Below are positions 1-10,300 of a stretch of DNA of 60,980 nucleotides, piece by piece. Numbering within the stretch: the first letter of the stretch is position 1; every line of letters starts with the position of its first letter. Source of the DNA: Prevotella sp. (GTDB taxonomy: Bacteria > Bacteroidota > Bacteroidia > Bacteroidales > Bacteroidaceae). The stretch lies in NCBI GenBank assembly GCA_017483185.1, contig JAFULM010000040.1, positions 1-60,980 on the forward strand, written 5' to 3'. The position numbers and the translations under genes are program-made. The notes under the pieces were generated by a model. That model had not been told where the DNA came from and did not search any database. It saw only the letters and a program-made list of their open reading frames with translations.

Positions 1-364
1 AGGTCGCGACCCTACTTGTGGGTCATTGGGTTCTGTTGTCATTTGCCGTTGTTTTTTCCGTTGGTGCTGATAATTGTAGGGTCGCGACCTGTCGCGACCG
101 CCACGCTGACGGGACAATGGATTCTGCTGCCATTTTCTGTTGGTTTTTCCGGTGGTGTTGATAATTGTATGGTCGCGACGGGTCGCGACCATACTTGCGG
201 ATTCATCCTGTCGCTCCTCTATTTGCAAAAAAATATAAAAATATTTAAAAATGGGTGAGTTTACACTTATTGGGGTGTCTGTTATTATGCTTTTTTGTAT
301 ATTTGCAAAATCAAACTGTTGACTATTCAATTTATTCTATTAACTTATACAAATTAAAAATCAA
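1..364. repeat. Intergenic TCGCGA hairpin repeats, left edge
   Basis: No convincing gene. Bases 1-17 are the right arm of a TCGCGA-type hairpin cut by the window edge. A second, complete pair has arms at about 76-102 (GTAGGGTCGCGACC...) and 168-197 (...GGTCGCGACCATACTT). The loops of the two units resemble each other (TTTTTCCGTTGGTGCTGATAA near 54-73 and TTTTTCCGGTGGTGTTGATAA near 145-164), so this is a two-unit array. The only ORF (16-258) translates these repeats and is not credible. The remainder, 200-364, is AT-rich leader and promoter sequence for the next gene. Confidence 0.75.
298..305 (+). promoter_or_regulatory. Candidate -7 promoter box
   Basis: TATATTTG fits the Bacteroidetes -7 consensus TAnnTTTG and lies 60 bases before the start of the 1140-residue secreted protein. 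No clear TTTG -33 box is seen at the normal spacing, so the call rests on the -7 box alone. Confidence 0.45.
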
Positions 365-3300
365 ATGATGAAAAAACGATTACTATCATTGAGTATCGCA
401 ATGTTGGGCGTTTCGAGTCTGTTTGCCTACAATGTGGGCGACTACATCTATACGCGCAACGGACGATTTCAGGTAACCGGATCGAACCTGCTTGTCAACG
501 GTGATTTCACCCAAGGCTTGGAGACAGGTTCGATTCAGAGTATGTATGCAGGCGCGCTCAGCGCTGATACATTTGCTATCGAGACGGAAGGCGGCCCCAA
601 CGGACTGCCGTATCTGAAGGTTCTCGAAAGCAAAACTGGTGATATGCAGGTCAAGAATACTTGGGTGACCACTTTCTCGATGGTGTCACAGACCACTCAC
701 TTCTATGCCAAGGTCATGAGACAGCCGAATCAGGTTTATGTACTTACCTATAAGGCCAAGTCCGGTTTTGAGGGTGTGACGCTGACCACGTCTATCTGTC
801 CTTTCAACGGCCGTAGCGACAACTATCAGACGTTCTACGCCGACGAAAACGGAGAGTTCCTTACTCCCGGAACGAAAGCGACTATCAACAACGCAATGGA
901 GAGCATCCCCGACACATGGACGGAATTCGCATACGACTATACGTCGACAGACGCCGGCTTCCTCCAGCTCCTTTTCGCAAATCTTCCGACTAACGCCAGT
1001 TTCGCTGACTTCGGTATCTATCCCGTTAAGAGTGTTGCTGACGACCGCGCAGCTCAGGAGTGTCTGGATCAGCTGAATTTCTATCAGCAGCACGCCGATA
1101 TGTTCCCGAACATGCAGGATGTCATTGCAGACTTGAAGGGCATGATTGAGGCCGGAATCGACAACAACGAAATTCCGGTGGATCTCATTAACCAGTTCAA
1201 CACCAACTCAAATGACGACCCCATCAAGGCGTTCCTTGATGCCAATGCTGTGGACATCACCGGGTACTATAAGAACTTCTTTGACGGTGGTAGCGGTTGG
1301 GAAACTTCCGGCGGCGATTGGGGTACAACAGCAGCTGCTGGAACATTCAAGAGCCAGTTTGTCCGTCAGTACAAACGCGGTGACGGCTCTCTCGGTGTCG
1401 GCGACTATAAGCAGACTGCCGACCTTCCCGCAGGAAAGTATCTCTATGTCGTTCGCGCACAGGCTCACACATACGGCGTAGATGGTTCCGGAGGGGCCTC
1501 TAACTATACCATTCCCCGTTATAACCCCGTGACCGGTCTGCGTGCTTATCTGAACAACGACTCTATCAAGATGGATGATGTTCCTGCTGACAGAAGCAAG
1601 ATCTATATGCAGGTTCTTGAATTGGAAGCTGGCAACAAGACCGTAGGGTTCCATTCTCCGGGTACGACCGGCAATGGTGGTCAGTTTAATTTCGACAATC
1701 TCCAGTTGCGTCTTGTAGGTAAGACACAGGCAGACGTAGATGAATACTTCTGGGCTTCTAAGTGGGTTGAAGCTAACAACGCTCTTACAGTCATGAGAGA
1801 TTCAGCTGTCAAGGTGGTCGCTATGGATAAGTATATCTTCGGCAAGGACGTGCTGAACGACTCTATCGCCATCTCTAACAATATCCTCGCAACGGCTACT
1901 GACAAGACAGAGGCCAACGTGGGTATCCTGAACACTCAGATGGGCTACATGCGCAATGCAATCCGCGCTTACTACACTCTGAACGCAGAGTATGTGACTC
2001 TGGCTGACGACATTGCACAGTCTAAGATTGACGTGACGGACGAGACCCGTCCTAAGTATAAGAGCGAGTTCAATGCTGCCATCTCTACCGCCGAGGCATA
2101 CTATAAGGCTGTCGATGCGGCCGTACGCGACTCTGCCGGTTTGGCTGATGCCGACAAGGCTTTGATGGCTACACGCCTTGAGTACTATCTTGAGAATGCT
2201 ACATACAGCACTCCGGCTGACCTGCCTCTCGTTAACAATACATTCCAGAAGAAGAATGCAACCGGTTGGATTGTTCCTGATTGGGATAATGAGCCTAAGG
2301 CCGTTTGGAAGTTTGGTGGCAATGATAAGATCTCTGAAGGATATGATATACACTATGCACGTGGTAACAGTGCTGATGACAAGAAGGGTATTTATCAGGA
2401 AATGCCTATCACAAGAGCCGGTGTATATCAGTTCACCGCAGAAGGTGCTGTTCACAACTCACAGTGGACGACTCCGCAGGAAACTCAGGTTTATATCTTT
2501 GCCGGTAAGGACTCTGTCGAGATTTGCACAGAAGGCCCCGGTGAACGCAAAAATACTGTTGTAGGTAAGTATGGCAACTTCAGCGTAAGAAGCGTGGTTA
2601 CTGCCGAAGACATGACTTCGTTTGATAACATTCTGCCTGTCGGTTTCTCTAAGCCGCGCACATCAGCTAACGGTGCTCCGAAAGTAAACATTCTCTATTT
2701 CGGCGCTTGCCACCTGAAGTACTACGGTCCTTACGACAAGTACTTGGCCGACTCTATGGCTGTCGTTCTGAAGCCGACGAAGGACTCTCTGCAGATCGCT
2801 ATCAACGCAGCTACAGAACTGAAGAACGAAGCTCGTAACCCGAAGAACGTCGACACAACTCCGTTTGCAACCGCTATCTCTACGGCTCAGGCTGTTCATG
2901 ACAATGGTAACTCTACTCTGAATGATGTGCTCGCTCAGTTCACAGCTCTTGAGGCTGCAACGGATCAGTTCATATTCAGTGGTGTATGGCCTGCAAAAGG
3001 TAAGTACTACGATCACTCCAAGCTCTTGAAGAACGCTAAGTTCGACAATGAGGAAGATAACTATGCCGGATGGAATATCGACAAGGAGTTCGGTGACTCA
3101 CTACGCTTCATCTCTACTATCCCCGGATATGTTTACGGTCAGTTCAACTCCAACTACGGTCAGAAGCAGTCTGCTGTCATGACACAGGATGTTGAGGGTA
3201 TGCTTGAGGGTAAGTACTCATTCGCTGCTTTTGCCGTTTACCGCTACGCTTGGAAGGAGAGCTGGAGTACAGCCGACTATGAAATCCCCAACACTTGGGT

Positions 3301-3787
3301 CGCTCTCACTTCTAATACGGATACGCTCTATGTCAAGGGCCTGATGGACGGTGGTACTCTCTCTAATCCTGAGGACACCAAGTCTGACCTGAACTACCCG
3401 AACGGTTCTTACATCAGCATCTACTCTGCACGCCACTGGAATGACGCTAACGGTGCTCCCGCATTCGTTAAGCTCTTCGACTCTTGGCTCTTCGACTCAG
3501 AAGTGCCTGTGACTGTCGGCGCTGACGGTAAGGCTACTGTCGGATTCTACATCAAGGACGTGCCGAACGCAAGTGGTTTCGTTGCTTACAAACCGACTCT
3601 CCGCTTCTACGGTGATGAGGTTATCAACGGCATCGAGGACATCAAGGCTACTGTCGAGACTATCGCCGCCAAGACCGGTGACATCTACACAATCACCGGT
3701 GTGAAGGTTCGCGCTAACGCTAACTCAACAGCCGGTCTGCCGAAGGGCTTGTACATCATGAACGGCAAGAAGTTTGTGGTTAAATAA
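365..3787 (+). CDS. Large secreted surface protein with jelly-roll-like and helical repeat modules
   Basis: 1140 residues. A signal peptide (about 1-21, ending SSLFA) indicates export. From about residue 37 (NLLVNGDFTQG, the way CBM4/9-like jelly rolls often begin) comes a beta-rich module, with similar modules near 295-450, 625-800 and 890-1080; several end in an NFDNLQLRL-type strand. Between them are alanine-rich helical stretches (about 455-615 and 800-880) like FIVAR or spacer helices. The last 50 residues (INGIEDIKA ... GLPKGLYIMNGKKFVVK) match the tail common on secreted Prevotella proteins. A carbohydrate-binding or adhesive role is inferred; no catalytic motif was seen. The gene is isolated, with its own promoter box and a 32-bp-stem terminator. 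Start at 365; 368 is equally possible (MM). Confidence 0.7.
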   Translation: MMKKRLLSLSIAMLGVSSLFAYNVGDYIYTRNGRFQVTGSNLLVNGDFTQGLETGSIQSMYAGALSADTFAIETEGGPNGLPYLKVLESKTGDMQVKNTWVTTFSMVSQTTHFYAKVMRQPNQVYVLTYKAKSGFEGVTLTTSICPFNGRSDNYQTFYADENGEFLTPGTKATINNAMESIPDTWTEFAYDYTSTDAGFLQLLFANLPTNASFADFGIYPVKSVADDRAAQECLDQLNFYQQHADMFPNMQDVIADLKGMIEAGIDNNEIPVDLINQFNTNSNDDPIKAFLDANAVDITGYYKNFFDGGSGWETSGGDWGTTAAAGTFKSQFVRQYKRGDGSLGVGDYKQTADLPAGKYLYVVRAQAHTYGVDGSGGASNYTIPRYNPVTGLRAYLNNDSIKMDDVPADRSKIYMQVLELEAGNKTVGFHSPGTTGNGGQFNFDNLQLRLVGKTQADVDEYFWASKWVEANNALTVMRDSAVKVVAMDKYIFGKDVLNDSIAISNNILATATDKTEANVGILNTQMGYMRNAIRAYYTLNAEYVTLADDIAQSKIDVTDETRPKYKSEFNAAISTAEAYYKAVDAAVRDSAGLADADKALMATRLEYYLENATYSTPADLPLVNNTFQKKNATGWIVPDWDNEPKAVWKFGGNDKISEGYDIHYARGNSADDKKGIYQEMPITRAGVYQFTAEGAVHNSQWTTPQETQVYIFAGKDSVEICTEGPGERKNTVVGKYGNFSVRSVVTAEDMTSFDNILPVGFSKPRTSANGAPKVNILYFGACHLKYYGPYDKYLADSMAVVLKPTKDSLQIAINAATELKNEARNPKNVDTTPFATAISTAQAVHDNGNSTLNDVLAQFTALEAATDQFIFSGVWPAKGKYYDHSKLLKNAKFDNEEDNYAGWNIDKEFGDSLRFISTIPGYVYGQFNSNYGQKQSAVMTQDVEGMLEGKYSFAAFAVYRYAWKESWSTADYEIPNTWVALTSNTDTLYVKGLMDGGTLSNPEDTKSDLNYPNGSYISIYSARHWNDANGAPAFVKLFDSWLFDSEVPVTVGADGKATVGFYIKDVPNASGFVAYKPTLRFYGDEVINGIEDIKATVETIAAKTGDIYTITGVKVRANANSTAGLPKGLYIMNGKKFVVK

Positions 3788-3801
3788 TCCGTGAAGGTTA
3801 T

Positions 3802-3869
3802 ATAATCCTAAATAATGAAAAAAAGGGTCGACAGCGATGTCGACCCTTTTTTTCATTATTTAGGATTAT
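3802..3869 (+). terminator. Long perfect hairpin terminator
   Basis: Perfect 32-bp inverted repeat (3802-3833 with 3838-3869) around a 4-base loop. The GC-rich core GGGTCGACA/TGTCGACCC is followed by seven T, preceded by the matching seven A, so it can terminate in both directions. It lies 15 bases after the stop of the secreted protein. Its right arm overlaps the left target duplication of the next element. Confidence 0.85.
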
Positions 3870-4119
3870 TGCTGTCCGGTAAAAAAATAACAGAACTCAT
3901 ATCTATCACAAATACATCATGTTACATCAGTTTTGCCAAAAAGAGGCTTACCTCCTACCATACATCTGAAAAGCCCAATCTGTTGTAGGGACATAGTCTT
4001 GTCTTTGTCCGCAAGAAAAAGATTGGATGTCAATATGTTATTTGCGGACAAAGACAAGACTATGTCCCTACAGCAGATTGAGCATGCCGTACGGAAATCT
4101 GTTTTACCGGACAGCAATA
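3870..4119. mobile_element. MITE-like 250-bp element with TIRs and 12-bp target duplication
   Basis: The ends are inverted repeats: ATTATTGCTGTCCGGTAAAA at 3865-3884 pairs exactly with 4102-4121. The 12-mer ATTTAGGATTAT flanks the element directly at 3858-3869 and 4120-4131. Removing the element and one 12-mer copy extends the 32-bp terminator palindrome by one pair, as expected of an insertion scar. Inside is a second inverted repeat of 39 bp with one mismatch (3976-4014 with 4042-4080) containing GTAGGGACATAGTCTTGTC. No transposase is encoded; the two ORFs here are read from the palindrome. A 12-bp duplication would suit an IS4-type transposase acting in trans, which is inference. Confidence 0.65.
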
Positions 4120-4131
4120 ATTTAGGATTAT

Positions 4132-4440
4132 ACGCTCTCTTGCTGCTCTTTGGATTTTCCCGTTGTCGTTGTTTTGGAATACAAGTCCCGCTGGTGTTAT
4201 TTCGGCTGATTGTTTCATTACCGTGTCTGAATGGCTGCGAAACCGTGATATTTGATAAAAGTTTCAAAAAAGGAGGCAAAAAGAGTAGCCAAATACAGAA
4301 AAGTTTAAAAAAGTTTTCCTGTAATTGAAAAAAGTGTTATTTTTGTAGGCAAAACCTGATGAAACACATTCGTCGGACTACTACTAATTGGTGCTAATTG
4401 AATCAATAAATAGAAAACAAATAAAAATTAATCGTAACTT
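4132..4440. other. Leader region of the FAS1/SusCD operon
   Basis: No gene seen. The stretch becomes AT-rich toward the operon. It holds one good -7 box (4338-4345), leaving about 90 bases of 5' leader before the first lipoprotein gene. No riboswitch-like structure was recognised. Confidence 0.5.
4338..4345 (+). promoter_or_regulatory. Candidate -7 box of the FAS1/SusCD operon
   Basis: TATTTTTG matches TAnnTTTG. A weak -33 (TTTT at 4314-4317) lies 20 bases upstream, the usual Bacteroidetes spacing. It is the only good candidate before the seven-gene operon. Confidence 0.5.
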
Positions 4441-7293
4441 ATGAAAAAGATTATCTTTTGTTTCTCTTTCGTCTGTATGGGATTATTGTCTTCCTGTGTG
4501 GACAAGAATGAGATCGTAGAAGATGGCGAGGAATCCAAGCCGTCATGGCTCGGAGAGAGCATCTACGGGGAACTGCAGAACCCTGCAGGCAAGGGATTGT
4601 TGAGCGGTACGTTCAATACGTATCTGCGCCTTGTCGATGATATCGGTTATGCTGAGGTGTTGCAGCGCACCGGTAGTAACACGGTCTTTCCCGCCAACGA
4701 CGAAGCCTTCGACCGTTTCTTCCGTAGCGGCACATGGCCCGGCGTCAATTCGTATGAAGATCTCTCTATGGCTCAGAAGAAGCTGTTGCTCAACGGCTCT
4801 ATGCTGAAGAACGCCCTGCTTACGGACATGTTGTCAAGCGTGATGTCAGACGGAAAACTGACTCCCGGTATGGCTGTGAAGCATGAGACAAACATCAACC
4901 GTATCGACTCTGTGACATACTATCCGCTGGCTACGGCAAAGGAAGTATATCCCAACAATCCGAACTGGGAAAGATTTGACAATGGCATCGCTGTCGTATG
5001 TGACGAGACAAACCCGATGCTTGTTCACTTCACGGAAGACTATATGCTCAGCAACGGTATAACGACAACAGGAGCAAACAGTGACTTCTCCATCATCGTC
5101 GGTGGAGAGTATCACAGTCCCGATACTTATATTTATCGTAACCGTGTCACTGCTGCAAACATAACTTGTCAGAACGGATATATCCATCAGGTTGAGGACG
5201 TGATCGTTCCTCCGGGAAATATGGCACAAGTCATGAAAAAGGCCGACGACCTGACCATTATCAGCCACATGTTTGACAGATTTGCCGTACCTTATTATAA
5301 TAAGCAGAGTGATTTGACCTCTTATTATAATAGCTGGTATAAGGAAGAGCAGGACGCCGGACACAACATGGCGGGCATAATCAATCCGGACTCTATCTTT
5401 GAGGTCCGCTATCTTAGTGACATCTCACAGGGTGAGGCAATCTTCAGCGGAACGGGTTCCGGTTCCGGAAGCGAGCGCCTCTCGTTTGATATCGGATGGA
5501 ATGAATATTATATGGGTAACACAGGTCAGGAACTGTTGGATGTGGGTGCTCTCTTCGTTCCGAATGACGAAACAATCAAGGATTATTTTGTGAATGGTGG
5601 GGGTAAGTCCATCATTGAGAGATATTGTAAAGACAGTGGTTTCCCGAATACAGCGGAAAACGTCATCAAGAATATTGACTTCATTCCTTTGAATGTCGTC
5701 AACAGACTCCTGTCAAATATGATGCAGACTTCATTCAAGGCGACAGTGCCCAGCAAGTTTGACAAGATCACCGATATCGAGAGTGGTGACTTCATGGGTA
5801 TAACGTCGGCAGACCTCGCACAGAAGAACGGCGTCGCTGACGTGCGTATCGCCAACAATGGTGTCATATATGTGTTGAACCGCGTGCTCAGTCCGAACTC
5901 TTATTCGGCAGTATCGGCTCCGACCCTGTTTAACACAGACATGAATATCATCGGCTGGATGATCGACAACAAGAGTATGATCGGTTCAAGTAACAATCCT
6001 TATTCGATAGACTTGGACTTCTATGCTTATCTGTTGGCGATGAAGGCCAATTTCGCGCTGTTCCTTCCGACTGACGACGCTTTCAGCCTCTTCTATGTTG
6101 ACCCGGCGAGAATAAAGCGCACCGGTACGGGTAAAAACGGTCCTACCGCCGTTCGCTATGTTTGGCGTAATGTGAACAGTGACCCGCAGATCAGAGGTGT
6201 CATCCACAGCTATAATCCGCGTACGGGTGTTGTCGGTGACTCTGTCGACGCTCTCAACCTGAGCGAATCCACAATGCCTATCGTGAAGAGCCAGCTCGCT
6301 GACCTCATGAACTACAATACAATCGTATTGAACTCCGGTGAGACACTGGGTGCCAACAACTACTATAAGGCAAAGAACGGTGGCGGACTGAAGATTAACA
6401 TGAATGACAAGACTGTTGCCGGTGGCGGTCAGATACACAACGGACTGCCGGTTTCGCGCATAACGAACACATACGAGCAGGCCAACGGATACTCTTATGC
6501 TTTGGATCACCTGATACAGGGTCCGCTGCAGAGTGTGTACACGGTTTTGAACGACCATGCGAAATATCCGCAATTCAGCAAATTCTTTGAAGTGTTGGAA
6601 GCGCTGAGCAATACAGAACTGCTGAGATGGGCTTTGGACTATGATACATCATTGAGTGAGGAGCAGCGACTGACGCTCAATTCTTATCGCGTGTTTACGG
6701 ATAAGGCAGAGCTTCCGAACTGTCTCGACTATAACGTCCGTTTCTTCAATATGTACAATTATACCGTATATATTCCTAACAACGACGCTATGGATAAGGC
6801 TCGCGAGGCCGGTCTGCCGTCTGTAAGCGAGATGATGGGTATCTATGAGAACGATGTGCAGAACGATAGAAATGATCCGGCGATGAAACGACTGGTATTG
6901 AATATGCTGATTCCTCTGAGAGACTTCGCATACTATCATTTCCAGAATACGTCAGTATATGTAGACAACCACGTGGATGGCGGCAACTACTCAACATTCC
7001 TTGTTGACGCTCAGCTGAACAACAAGTCGCTTTCCGTTTCGGGTGGCAATGGTCGCCTGACCGTGACTGACGCAACAGGACGGGCTCATGTCGTGAACGC
7101 TTCGTCTCCTGCCGCAAACATCATGACTCGTGATTTTGAATTTGAGAAGGGAGCAACAACAGAGACTGCCACTTATGTGAATGCTTCTTCGTTTGCCGTA
7201 TTGCACGAAATCTCCGAACCTCTGTATTTCAAGAGAGATTTGTCGTCAGGCATCTCAAATGCAAAAAGCCGCAGAATGTCGGTTAGACGTTAA
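4441..7293 (+). CDS. FAS1 (fasciclin) multi-domain lipoprotein
   Basis: 950 residues. A lipoprotein signal ends in LLSSC (Cys19), followed by acidic residues (DKNE, EDGEE) as in surface-exported Bacteroidetes lipoproteins. Fasciclin-like motifs recur: NTVFPANDEAFDRF (about 82), ALFVPNDETI (about 366), FLPTDDAFSLF (about 543) and YIPNNDAMDKA (about 778), suggesting four FAS1 units, some degenerate. FAS1 domains are known in adhesion and matrix binding. The gene is first in the operon, 30 bases before a SusC gene. Its likely place is on the outer surface next to that transporter, as a ligand-capture or adhesion subunit; the ligand is unknown. Confidence 0.8.
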   Translation: MKKIIFCFSFVCMGLLSSCVDKNEIVEDGEESKPSWLGESIYGELQNPAGKGLLSGTFNTYLRLVDDIGYAEVLQRTGSNTVFPANDEAFDRFFRSGTWPGVNSYEDLSMAQKKLLLNGSMLKNALLTDMLSSVMSDGKLTPGMAVKHETNINRIDSVTYYPLATAKEVYPNNPNWERFDNGIAVVCDETNPMLVHFTEDYMLSNGITTTGANSDFSIIVGGEYHSPDTYIYRNRVTAANITCQNGYIHQVEDVIVPPGNMAQVMKKADDLTIISHMFDRFAVPYYNKQSDLTSYYNSWYKEEQDAGHNMAGIINPDSIFEVRYLSDISQGEAIFSGTGSGSGSERLSFDIGWNEYYMGNTGQELLDVGALFVPNDETIKDYFVNGGGKSIIERYCKDSGFPNTAENVIKNIDFIPLNVVNRLLSNMMQTSFKATVPSKFDKITDIESGDFMGITSADLAQKNGVADVRIANNGVIYVLNRVLSPNSYSAVSAPTLFNTDMNIIGWMIDNKSMIGSSNNPYSIDLDFYAYLLAMKANFALFLPTDDAFSLFYVDPARIKRTGTGKNGPTAVRYVWRNVNSDPQIRGVIHSYNPRTGVVGDSVDALNLSESTMPIVKSQLADLMNYNTIVLNSGETLGANNYYKAKNGGGLKINMNDKTVAGGGQIHNGLPVSRITNTYEQANGYSYALDHLIQGPLQSVYTVLNDHAKYPQFSKFFEVLEALSNTELLRWALDYDTSLSEEQRLTLNSYRVFTDKAELPNCLDYNVRFFNMYNYTVYIPNNDAMDKAREAGLPSVSEMMGIYENDVQNDRNDPAMKRLVLNMLIPLRDFAYYHFQNTSVYVDNHVDGGNYSTFLVDAQLNNKSLSVSGGNGRLTVTDATGRAHVVNASSPAANIMTRDFEFEKGATTETATYVNASSFAVLHEISEPLYFKRDLSSGISNAKSRRMSVRR

Positions 7294-7323
7294 CAGAAGT
7301 AAAAACAAAAAGAAATTATAGTT

Positions 7324-10300
7324 ATGCCAAGAACAAAATTATTGCTTACAGCCTTAATGCTTGTCATTGTGCAGGCGGTAATGGCACAGGGGCAGCGCAT
7401 TTCGGGTACTATCACCGATGACTTCGGTGGTGTTATGGGTGCTTCTGTTGTGGAAGTCGATGCAAACAACCGTAACGTGTCGGCAACCGTAACCGATATC
7501 AACGGTAACTTCTCACTGATGGTGAAGAACACAAAGAATAAGCTGAAAATTTCTTATGTGGGTGCAAAGACGATGGTTCTGCCCATTGGCTCACGTACCA
7601 ACTTCTCCACCAAACTCGGTGCTTCGAGTACAGCTATCAAGGAAGTGAAGGTGACGGCGAAGCGTCGCTCTAACTCGGGAGGTCTGTCAATCCCGAAGCG
7701 TGAAATATCTGTTGCACAACAGACCATGAACATGGCTGACGTCGAAGGTCTTGCCTTCACCAGTGCTGACGAAGCTCTGCAGGGACAAATTGCCGGTCTT
7801 GACATCGTCGCCGGTTCCGGTAACCTCGGTGCCGGTACACAGATGCGTCTGCGTGGTGTGACCTCTATCAATGGTAACAAGAACCCGCTGATTGTTGTGG
7901 ACGACCAGATTTTTGATGCTCCTGACTTTGATGCGGAGAACGCAACGGATGAAGACTATGCTTCGCTGCTTTCAGTGAACGTGGACGATATCGCAAGCAT
8001 CAACGTGCTGAAGGATGCTGCTTCTACAGCTATCTGGGGTTCGAAAGGTGCAAACGGTGTTATCGAGATTAAGACAAAACGTGGTGCTCGCGGTAAGACC
8101 AAGGTGACATATAAGTATATGTTTACGGGTAGCTGGCAGCCGGATGGATATAAGCTGCTGAATGGTGACCAGTACACCATGATGATGAAAGAGGAGCTTT
8201 ACAATCCGACACAGAATCCGGACGCTACAAAACATATCAATGAGCTTAACTATGTGAAGGATTGGGCTGACTTTGAGAACTGGAACAACAACACTGATTG
8301 GGTTGATGCCGTTACACAGTTCGGACAGTCTCACGACCATAGCCTCACAATCTCTGGTGGTGGTGAAAAGGCAACGTTCCGTATCTCCGCAGGTTATCTG
8401 CATCAGAAGGGTACGATCATCAAGCAGACGCTCAACCGTTTCACGACTCGTATGGCTCTTGACTATTTCGTCAGTGACCGTATCAAGTTCATCACGTCGT
8501 TCGCGTTCACTTATACGAATAACAACAAGAACTATTCCGACCTCCTTGCCGCAGCGCAAAGATTGGCTCCGAACATGAGTATCTACCGCCAGGACCGTAA
8601 TGGTAACGATACGGGTGAATTCTTTATAATGAATTCAAGTAAAGCTACCATTAATCCGTCTTCTTCCGAATTGGATAAGGTGCGCGAACTCGGTAACCCT
8701 ATCGCTATTGCAAATCTGGCATGGTCAAAGGAAAATACCTATCGTATCAATCCGGACTTCCGTCTCCAGTATGACCTTCTCGGTGTCGATGACGACAAGA
8801 GCCGTCTGACATACACAGGTGGTGTCTACTTTGATATATATACAAAGAGTGCTCCGAACTATAGTCCCGGTGAACTTATTGCTGATGGATTCAGCGATAA
8901 CTACAACCGTGCATACAACGAAGAGAGCAACTCCATGACTCTTACCGTTACGAACGATTTGGTTTACAAACCGCATTTCAAGAATGAGGATTGGTTCGCA
9001 AATGTTCGCGCACGCTACCAGATGTCTATCGGTAACAGCAGCAAACAGTTTGAAACAGACCACTGGATTCCGACTGGTATCGACATCCCGACTCTTGGTG
9101 CTTACATGGTGGATGGAACAAAATATACTTATAGCTCTACCGGAAAGAGCCGCTCGCACAACTGGAGCGTCAACGGACACATGTCTTACAAGAGCCGCTA
9201 TTCAATCTACGCTTCAATACGTGCAGACGGTGACTCTCGTTTCGGACCGAAGCACAAGTGGGCTTACTTCCCCAGTGTGGCTTGCCGTTGGAATATCAGT
9301 GACGAGCCGTTCATGAAGTGGAGCCGCAAGGTCATCTCTATGCTTGCCTTCCGTCCCAGCTGGGGTATGGTAGGTAACCCGCCAAACTCAGAGTCTTTGT
9401 TCTACGAGATGTATAGCTCTAACGGAACATACGGAAACAACCGCAAACCGATGTCGGCTATGACACTGTCGAAGTTGAAATTGGATGACTTGAAGTGGGA
9501 AACCACAACTTCTTACAACCTCGGTTTCAACCTCGGTTTGTTTGACGATAAGATTGAGGCAGAATTTGAATACTACTACAAGAAGACGGATGACCTTCTC
9601 ATGAAGAATGTGCGTATCCCGTCAACTTCAGGTTACACCTCGCTCGCTTGGGCAAACGTAGGTGCAATGTCTAATGAGGGATGGGAGTTGAACTTGAGCC
9701 TGAATAACATTATCAAGGCCGGCAAGTTCTCTCTGAGCGCAAACTTCAATATAGCCCAGAATTACAACGAAATCACTGAGATGGACGAGCGTGTGCTGAC
9801 AGATCTCAACGGAAACTGGGAAGCAAAGAACGGTACTTATCTGAACCGCGTTCAGGTGGGTAACTCTCTCGGCTCTATCTACGGATACAGATATAAGGGC
9901 GTTTACACATATACTTTTGATGGTGCCGTCAATGAATACACGAAAGCACAGAGAGACGGTTATACGGGTACTGCAGAATCTTGGTTCAACAATTGGTTGC
10001 GCGAGGGTCATTCTGCTCCGTTCGCTCTTGACAAGAACGGCAATGTCCTTATGGATGACGCCAAGGGCACACCGAAGCCGATGAAGTTTGATAGTTCCAA
10101 CAAAAACTATGAATTCAAGGGTGGTGACGCTATCTATGAGGATGTCAACCATGATGGTGAAATAAATCAGCTCGACGTTGTTTATCTTGGTAACTCCATG
10201 CCGAAGGTCAACGGAGGTTTCGGTCTCACATTCAGATATGGACCGTGGAGCTTGAAGACAAACTTCAACTATCGTTTCGGTTTCAAGGTCGTCAACTTCG

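Noticed and set aside
16-258. Possible 80-residue membrane protein at the left edge
   Set aside because: It translates two TCGCGA hairpin units; composition and repeats explain the open frame.
3917-4328. Two overlapping ORFs on opposite strands with identical internal peptides
   Set aside because: Both read through the nested inverted repeat of the MITE-like element; the shared peptide is a consequence of the palindrome.
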